The notes beneath the pieces were generated by a model. That model was not told the DNA's origin. It did no database searches and worked only from the letters and a program-made list of their open reading frames with translations. A stretch of 64,000 nucleotides of DNA from Pseudomonadota bacterium (GTDB lineage Bacteria > Pseudomonadota > Gammaproteobacteria > Xanthomonadales > SZUA-38), in NCBI GenBank assembly GCA_039033415.1, contig JBCCCR010000003.1, positions 124,001 to 188,000 of the forward strand, given 5' to 3'. Below, one piece after another: positions 59,406-64,000 of the stretch. How positions within the stretch are numbered: the first letter of the stretch is position 1; each line of letters opens with the position of its first letter. Both the position numbers and the translations under genes were made by a program.

Positions 59406-61103
59406 TCATGCCGCCGCCGGATCTACCGGCTCGCGAAACTGGATGATTCGAAAGCGGTCAGCCACAAACGCTAGATCGGTCAGGCAAGCGTTCCCCGCCG
59501 GGTTCAGCCCCGTTACGTGGTAATCGCTGTAGGCGGCGGCAAAGTTGATGGGCATCGGCGCGGTCATGTTGCACCAGAGCGACGCGCCCGCGTCTGCAAA
59601 CGCCTCCTGTGCCTGCGCGAGAAACGCCGGATTGACGCTGTACGCATAAGAGCTGATGGCACCGAACCGCTGCGCGTTGTCTGCCGCGTGTGTGAGCGCT
59701 GATTCGGCGTCCGGCTCCTTAACGAGAAACGCCACCGGCGCGAAGTGCTCCTCCTGATACAGCGCTCGCTGCGCCGGCGTCACGAGACAGACCAGCGGCG
59801 TTGCGGTGCGGGCATCGGGAAAGTCGGGGTGAACGTACGGACGGCTCGGCAGTCCGATCGCTCCTCCAGCCTGCTGTACGCCCGCCGCCACCGATTCCAG
59901 CACGGTCAGGGACTGGTCCGCCTGGATTGCAGCGCACAGCCGGGAGGCGTGAAGCGGGTCTTCGGTACGCGACCGAATCGCTGCGATCAGCCGCTGACTG
60001 AAGTCCTCAAACGTCAGGTGCCCCTGGTCGCTTTCGATTCCGGTCGCCGGCACATGGACGTTCTGCGGGCTGGTGCACATCTGGGCCGAAAACCCGCAGA
60101 ACCCGTTGGCCAGGCCGCTGATCAGCCCATCCAGGTTGTCGGTGGACTCAACGACGACGCCGTTGCAGCCCGCGGTTTCGGTGAAAACCTGCGCATGCCG
60201 GCAGTTTTCTTCAATCCAGTGCCCGAAGCGCTGCGAACCCGTGTAGTCGACGATAGCGCAAGCGGGGTGCTCCAAGAGTTCAATCGTGATCGGATCGGCG
60301 GCGGTGTCGGCCGCCATCAGCACCAGGTTCGGATCATGACCAGCTAGTGCCAGCACCTCGCGACACACCCTCACCGCCATCGCGACAGGCAGAATGCCGT
60401 TGGGGTGCGGTTTGAGGATCGCAGGATTCGCCGTCACAAGGTTCGCGAACAGCGCGGGATAGGCGTTCCACAACGGGAAGGTTGCGCAGCAGACGACAGC
60501 AGCCACGCCACGCGGCACGGTTCGATAGGTTTTGTTTAGGGTGACCTCACCGGCCCGACCGAACGGTTTGCTCCAGCGCGCGGTTGGCCTGACTTCCTGC
60601 AGGGCCTTGGCCGCGTAAGCAACGGCCTCGACGCCACGATCCAGCGCGTTGGCGCCGCTGCCGGAAAACGCCATAAGAAAACTTTGCCCCGCTGTGTGCA
60701 TCGTGGCGTGAGCGTTGACAAACGCCTGTTTCTCGAGCGCGAAAGCCATCTCCAGACAAAGGCCGGCTCGTTCCTGCCAGGGCACTTTCTTCCAGGCCTT
60801 CATCGCTGTCTGGGCCGCAGCGTAAAGTGCTTCTACGTCGCACTCTGGATAGCTGATCCCGAGAGGCTGCTGCGTATACGGAGAGATTTCGGCGCCGGTG
60901 CGCCCGGTCTCTCCGGGCTGGTCGAGCTCAAAAGGTTGGCCCAGCATGGCCTCAAAGGCGGCTTTTCCGGCCTCCGGTGCACCGTCAGGATGCAGACGCG
61001 CGCTGGGCGATTCGACAAAGGGGCTCCAGTATTCCCGACTGTCACAGGCCGCAATCGCTGCGGCCAGCGTGTGTTGGTGTTGGTCGAAATACGGTGTGGT
61101 CAC
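59406..61103 (-). CDS. paaN: PaaN-type aldehyde dehydrogenase
   Basis: A 565-residue enzyme of the aldehyde dehydrogenase superfamily. The glutamate is in VFTETAGCNGVVV and the nucleophile cysteine in SAQMCTSPQNV; the Rossmann part has VPRGVAAVVCCATFPLWNAY. Length, the N-terminal extension (~70 residues before ISPYTQQPLG) and the overall pattern match the single-domain PaaN (TIGR02288-type) that lacks the hydratase half of PaaZ. It would oxidise a ring-opened CoA semialdehyde. GTG start with GGAGAG six bases upstream. No other paa genes (ring-hydroxylating paaABCDE, paaK) are in the window, so the pathway is incomplete here. Divergent from the carotenoid oxygenase. Confidence 0.88.
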   Translation of the reverse strand: MTTPYFDQHQHTLAAAIAACDSREYWSPFVESPSARLHPDGAPEAGKAAFEAMLGQPFELDQPGETGRTGAEISPYTQQPLGISYPECDVEALYAAAQTAMKAWKKVPWQERAGLCLEMAFALEKQAFVNAHATMHTAGQSFLMAFSGSGANALDRGVEAVAYAAKALQEVRPTARWSKPFGRAGEVTLNKTYRTVPRGVAAVVCCATFPLWNAYPALFANLVTANPAILKPHPNGILPVAMAVRVCREVLALAGHDPNLVLMAADTAADPITIELLEHPACAIVDYTGSQRFGHWIEENCRHAQVFTETAGCNGVVVESTDNLDGLISGLANGFCGFSAQMCTSPQNVHVPATGIESDQGHLTFEDFSQRLIAAIRSRTEDPLHASRLCAAIQADQSLTVLESVAAGVQQAGGAIGLPSRPYVHPDFPDARTATPLVCLVTPAQRALYQEEHFAPVAFLVKEPDAESALTHAADNAQRFGAISSYAYSVNPAFLAQAQEAFADAGASLWCNMTAPMPINFAAAYSDYHVTGLNPAGNACLTDLAFVADRFRIIQFREPVDPAAA

Positions 61104-61194
61104 GCGGCTCTCCTCGCCGGGGCAGGGTCTGATCCGCAGGATGCTGCGCCGGAGCCCGACCTATTGTCCTGGATGCTAGGGGAAGTTGGTTTGT

Positions 61195-61214
61195 TTATGC
61201 AAGTTACGACATAA
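61195..61214. promoter_or_regulatory. Inverted repeat in the paaN/carotenoid oxygenase promoter region
   Basis: TTATG-N10-CATAA lies between the divergent starts at 61103 and 61253. A TTGGTT (61186-61191) and CATAAT (61210-61215) spaced by 18 bases could be the plus-strand promoter, with the repeat covering its spacer. The arms are short, so a role as operator is tentative. Confidence 0.3.
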
Positions 61215-61252
61215 TCTGGCGAAGCATCGGTCGTTATCCAGGAGTTCACCTC

Positions 61253-62680
61253 ATGGCCAGTCAGCCCGCCTTGGACCTGAACAGCTACAACCCTTACCTC
61301 CACGGACCCTACCGCCCCGTTGAGCGCGAGCTTGATATCAGCGAACTCCCCGTGACCGGGGAGCTCCCGACAGATTTTGCGGGCGCTTACTTCCGCAACG
61401 GGCCCAATCCCCTCACCATGCCCAGCGGCATGCATCACTGGTTCGATGGTGACGGAATGGTGCACGGTGTTTATCTGGAGGACGGACAGGCCCGCTACGT
61501 CAATCGCTACGTGGTGAGCGCGGACTTTGAAGCCGATCGGACTGGCCACCTGGAAAAAGGCGGGATCATGTACCCGGCCACGTCCGACGGGACACCGACT
61601 ACCTACAAGGACACGGCCAACACCGACATCCTCGTTCACAACGGCGAACTGATGGCGCTCTGGTACGTGAGCGGTCAGCCGGTGCGCCTGAACGCCCGCA
61701 CCCTGGACACCATCCGCACCGAAACCTTCGCCGGCAAACTACCAAAAAACGTGTCGGCCCACTCGAAGGTGGACCCCGCCACGGGCGAGTTTTTGTTTTT
61801 CGACTACCAGCTTTTTGAACCCCGCTACAGCTTTGGCGTGGTCTCGAGCGACAACCGGCTGACCCACTTCACGGATATCGAGCTGCCCGGCCCCCGCCTG
61901 CCCCACGACATGGCGATCACCGAGAACTACGCGGTGCTGATGGATCTGCCGGTGGTCCTTACCGACAAGGCCCTGAAAGCCAAACGATGGAACATTCATT
62001 TTGATCCGAAGCTCAACACCCGCTTCGGCGTGCTGCCGCGAAACGGCAGCGGCAGCAAAATTCGTTGGTTTGAGTTCGACTCCTGCTACATCTACCACGT
62101 GATCAACGCCTGGGAAGAAGGCGACGAGGTGGTCATGACCGCCTGCCGGTTTCTCGACAACGGTCGGCCACTGGACAACCGGTTTGGCCCGTATGCCGGG
62201 ATGGTAGACGTGCTCGCTCTCCGCGCACACGTCTACATGTGGCGCATGAACATGAAGACCGGCGAGACCCGCGAAATCCAGCTCGACGATACGGTCAGTG
62301 AGTTTCCGGTCATTAACTTAGGGCACACCGGCAAGGCTAGCCGCTATAGCTATCTGGCAACCATCCCCGACACCAGCACCCAGATTTTCGACGGCGTGAT
62401 GAAGTTTGATTTTGAAACCAAGACCAGTGAGACCTACCGTTTTCCGCTGAATTGCTACGGCTCAGAGCCTGCCTTCGCACCGCGAAAAAATGCTGGCACC
62501 GAAGACGACGGCTATGTGGTCAGCATCGTGACCAACACGGTGGATGACACCTCAGCGCTGCTCGTCCTGGATGCCAAAGACATGGCGGCTGGACCGGTGG
62601 CCCAAGTGCATCTGCCGCAGCGGGTGCCCCTGGGATTTCACGGCACCTGGGCAAACAGCCACGAGATGGCCGTCAGCTAG
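61253..62680 (+). CDS. Carotenoid cleavage oxygenase
   Basis: A 475-residue seven-bladed iron oxygenase of the RPE65/CCD family. The four iron-binding histidines are visible in NVSAHSKVDP, RLPHDMAITENY, YIYHVINAWEEG and GFHGTWAN; the second-shell glutamate fits SEFPVIN. The start has AGGAG eight bases upstream. It cleaves double bonds in carotenoids or stilbene-like phenolics; which cannot be told. Placement opposite paaN, which handles aromatic breakdown, leaves lignostilbene-type activity open (inference). Confidence 0.95.
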   Translation: MASQPALDLNSYNPYLHGPYRPVERELDISELPVTGELPTDFAGAYFRNGPNPLTMPSGMHHWFDGDGMVHGVYLEDGQARYVNRYVVSADFEADRTGHLEKGGIMYPATSDGTPTTYKDTANTDILVHNGELMALWYVSGQPVRLNARTLDTIRTETFAGKLPKNVSAHSKVDPATGEFLFFDYQLFEPRYSFGVVSSDNRLTHFTDIELPGPRLPHDMAITENYAVLMDLPVVLTDKALKAKRWNIHFDPKLNTRFGVLPRNGSGSKIRWFEFDSCYIYHVINAWEEGDEVVMTACRFLDNGRPLDNRFGPYAGMVDVLALRAHVYMWRMNMKTGETREIQLDDTVSEFPVINLGHTGKASRYSYLATIPDTSTQIFDGVMKFDFETKTSETYRFPLNCYGSEPAFAPRKNAGTEDDGYVVSIVTNTVDDTSALLVLDAKDMAAGPVAQVHLPQRVPLGFHGTWANSHEMAVS

Positions 62681-62686
62681 CCGGCT

Positions 62687-63607
62687 TCAGGGGACGGCGC
62701 GAGCTTCGTCATACTGTTGCCGCAGCTCGGTCACAATCTCCGCGGCCGACTGACGCCGGTGAATCGAACCTACCCCGTGGCCTGCCGACCAGACGTGCTT
62801 CCAGGCTTTGATCTGGCCCTGAGAGTCTGACAGGTCCATGCCAGACCGCTGCCCCGGATTGTTCGGATCCATGCCCATCTTTTCGAGGCTAGCGCGCAGA
62901 TAGTAGGCGGGCGCGCCGGTGAGCTTATCGCTGAGCACCAGGTCCTCCGCGGTCGCGGCGACCACCATGTCACGATATTCGTCGCTGGCCAGACTCTCTT
63001 GAGCCACGATAAATCGAGTCCCCATGTAGCAGAGGTCAGCTCCGAGCGCCTGAGCGGCCCGGATCGCCTGGCCGGTGCCAATGCCTCCCGCCAGCACAAC
63101 CAGCCCGTCGAAAAACCGCCGAACCTCGCCGACAAAAGAAAACCCGGTCAGAAACCCGGTATGCCCCCCGGCGCCGGCCGACACCAGCGCCAGGCCGTCG
63201 GCACCTTTGGCGACGGCCTTGCGGGCCAGCGCTACCGAGTTGACGTCAGCAATCACCGTTCCGCCGTAGCTATGAACCGTATCGATCACCGGCTCCGGAC
63301 TGCCTAGCGCGGTAATGACAATCGGCGGCTGATGTCGTTTGATCAGATCGATTTCAGCTTCCAGCCGGTCGTAGGAGCGATGGGTGGTCAGGTTTGCCGC
63401 AAAAGGTGCGGCATTCGGCTGGCGGGAAAGCGCGTGGCTGAGACGACCCAGCCACTCGTCAAGCGTATCGATGGTGCGGGCGTTGGGAAACGGAAACGCC
63501 CCGATCACACCGGCCTGGCAGGTCGCCTGAACCAGCTCAGGTCCAGAGACCAGAAACATCGGCGCCGCTATCGCCGGCACCGTCAGACGCTCAATCACCT
63601 CCCTCAT
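62687..63607 (-). CDS. Nitronate monooxygenase family FMN enzyme
   Basis: A 306-residue TIM-barrel flavoprotein. It begins MREVIERLTVPAIAAPMFLV, has the catalytic-histidine segment SAGAGGHTGF, and the FMN phosphate region VLAGGIGTGQAIRAAQALGA followed by YMGTRFI. It oxidises nitronates to the carbonyl and nitrite; some family members are enoyl reductases. I start at the ATG at 63607 (AGAGG about ten bases upstream); the longer frame to 63763 begins with an unlikely basic leader and would overlap the divergent gene. The stop is 6 bases from the convergent carotenoid oxygenase stop. Confidence 0.92.
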   Translation of the reverse strand: MREVIERLTVPAIAAPMFLVSGPELVQATCQAGVIGAFPFPNARTIDTLDEWLGRLSHALSRQPNAAPFAANLTTHRSYDRLEAEIDLIKRHQPPIVITALGSPEPVIDTVHSYGGTVIADVNSVALARKAVAKGADGLALVSAGAGGHTGFLTGFSFVGEVRRFFDGLVVLAGGIGTGQAIRAAQALGADLCYMGTRFIVAQESLASDEYRDMVVAATAEDLVLSDKLTGAPAYYLRASLEKMGMDPNNPGQRSGMDLSDSQGQIKAWKHVWSAGHGVGSIHRRQSAAEIVTELRQQYDEARAVP

Positions 63608-63732
63608 GACCCTATAACCTCTTTTCCCGGCCGGTCCCGGGGTTCCGTGAGATGCCGCGAGTATCGCAAGCGATCCTAAAGGACGCCACCTCGAGGTCGA
63701 TATACGGTCTGGTGATTTAACGAGGCCAGCTC

Positions 63733-64000
63733 GTGAGGATTTTTGCTTTGAGATGCCAACCACTGATAGCAGCGCTGGTGGGGACGCTGATGTGTACGGG
63801 TATCCAAGCGCAGGGGACGGAAGACTTTTTGAATCTCTCGCTCGAGGATCTGCCGTCGATCGAAGTCTATTCGGTGTCGCGAAAAGAGGAGGCGGGGCAA
63901 GGCGTCGATGGGGACTACGTCGGACGGATCAACGCTACACAGCAGGCGATCAGTTTCCGCGGCCCTTGGGAAACGCTCCGGGACTCCAACGCGGTCAACA
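63733..64000 (+). CDS. N-terminus of an exported, TonB-receptor-like protein (cut by window end)
   Basis: A frame from the GTG at 63733 stays open to the window end (89 codons). GAGG lies seven bases upstream. The start is a signal peptide (basic VRIFALRCQPL, hydrophobic IAALVGTLMCTGIQA, cleavage before QGTED). The mature end begins FLNLSLEDLPSIEVYSVSRK, the S-L-E-[DE]-L-x-x-[IV]-x-V-x-S-V-S pattern that opens many TonB-dependent receptors and related outer-membrane proteins. The following QQAISFRGPW may belong to a plug-like domain, but too little is present to decide. It diverges from the nitronate monooxygenase gene. Confidence 0.7.
   Translation, partial: MRIFALRCQPLIAALVGTLMCTGIQAQGTEDFLNLSLEDLPSIEVYSVSRKEEAGQGVDGDYVGRINATQQAISFRGPWETLRDSNAVN

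Noticed and set aside
1-64000. Prophage, insertion sequence, integron, tRNA or rRNA gene
   Set aside because: I found no transposase, integrase, phage structural gene, terminal inverted repeats or recognisable RNA gene.

Overview
The window is GC-rich, densely coding DNA with many GTG starts, no rRNA or tRNA gene, no phage module and no CRISPR array. An RND efflux pair, a phosphatidylserine decarboxylase, lipoprotein and Tat signals, large secreted FG-GAP/YD/beta-helix proteins and an E. coli-type LexA box point to a free-living, probably aquatic gammaproteobacterium. That placement is inference; no marker gene settles it.

Layout. 1-3.7 kb: two exported proteins (a C13-peptidase-like/CARDB protein cut by the window edge, and a Pmp-like beta-helix). 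3.9-7.2 kb: a membrane diguanylate cyclase, a DUF6090-like membrane protein and a secreted CpcT/CpeT-like protein. 7.2-16.7 kb: a rearranged block with a LytTR-regulator fragment, a seven-bladed FG-GAP protein, a leftover 3' end of a second cpeT-like gene, a 1415-residue secreted multidomain protein, then an intact LytTR regulator with its LytS-type kinase. 17-27.7 kb: an exported SDR, an NTF2-like protein, a VOC protein near a LexA-type box, a lipid-envelope set (GT4 glycosyltransferase, Psd, Mpo1-like membrane protein), a membrane-anchored class III aminotransferase, a Ser/Thr kinase and a Tat-exported DUF1838 protein. 28-39 kb: a second FG-GAP protein, a 79-residue YD protein overlapping a 1727-residue YD/RHS protein, a CaiB-type CoA transferase and another exported protein. 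39-49.5 kb: a TIR/beta-propeller membrane protein, a minus-strand operon (APC permease, aldo/keto reductase-Rid fusion, FAD oxidoreductase, photolyase) and an MFS-zinc-ribbon fusion. 49.5-61.1 kb: a seven-gene minus-strand run, in transcription order PaaN, thiolase, HxlR-type regulator, RND adaptor, RND pump, serine hydrolase, acyl-CoA dehydrogenase. 61.2-64 kb: a carotenoid oxygenase, a nitronate monooxygenase and the start of an exported protein.

The most unusual pattern is a short C-terminal signature shared by seven otherwise different exported proteins: an aliphatic residue, then F-x-[DST]-[GS]-F-E, within 0 to 5 residues of the stop codon. It occurs at the ends of the CDSs at 2-1051, 1224-3743, 7473-10169, 10464-14711, 28071-30764, 30903-31142 and 37676-39094. 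All complete members carry an N-terminal signal peptide. I do not recognise it as a named sorting signal; it lacks the membrane helix and basic tail of PEP-CTERM-type signals. A shared secretion, surface-attachment or processing route is the main hypothesis from this window.

Other points: a partial duplication of a cpeT-lytTR neighbourhood now split by two of the motif-bearing genes; a thiolase missing canonical catalytic residues; a Rid domain lacking its usual arginine; an 8-bp tandem duplication that frameshifts the end of the zinc-ribbon fusion; and a tandem HxlR regulator with two Cys clusters.
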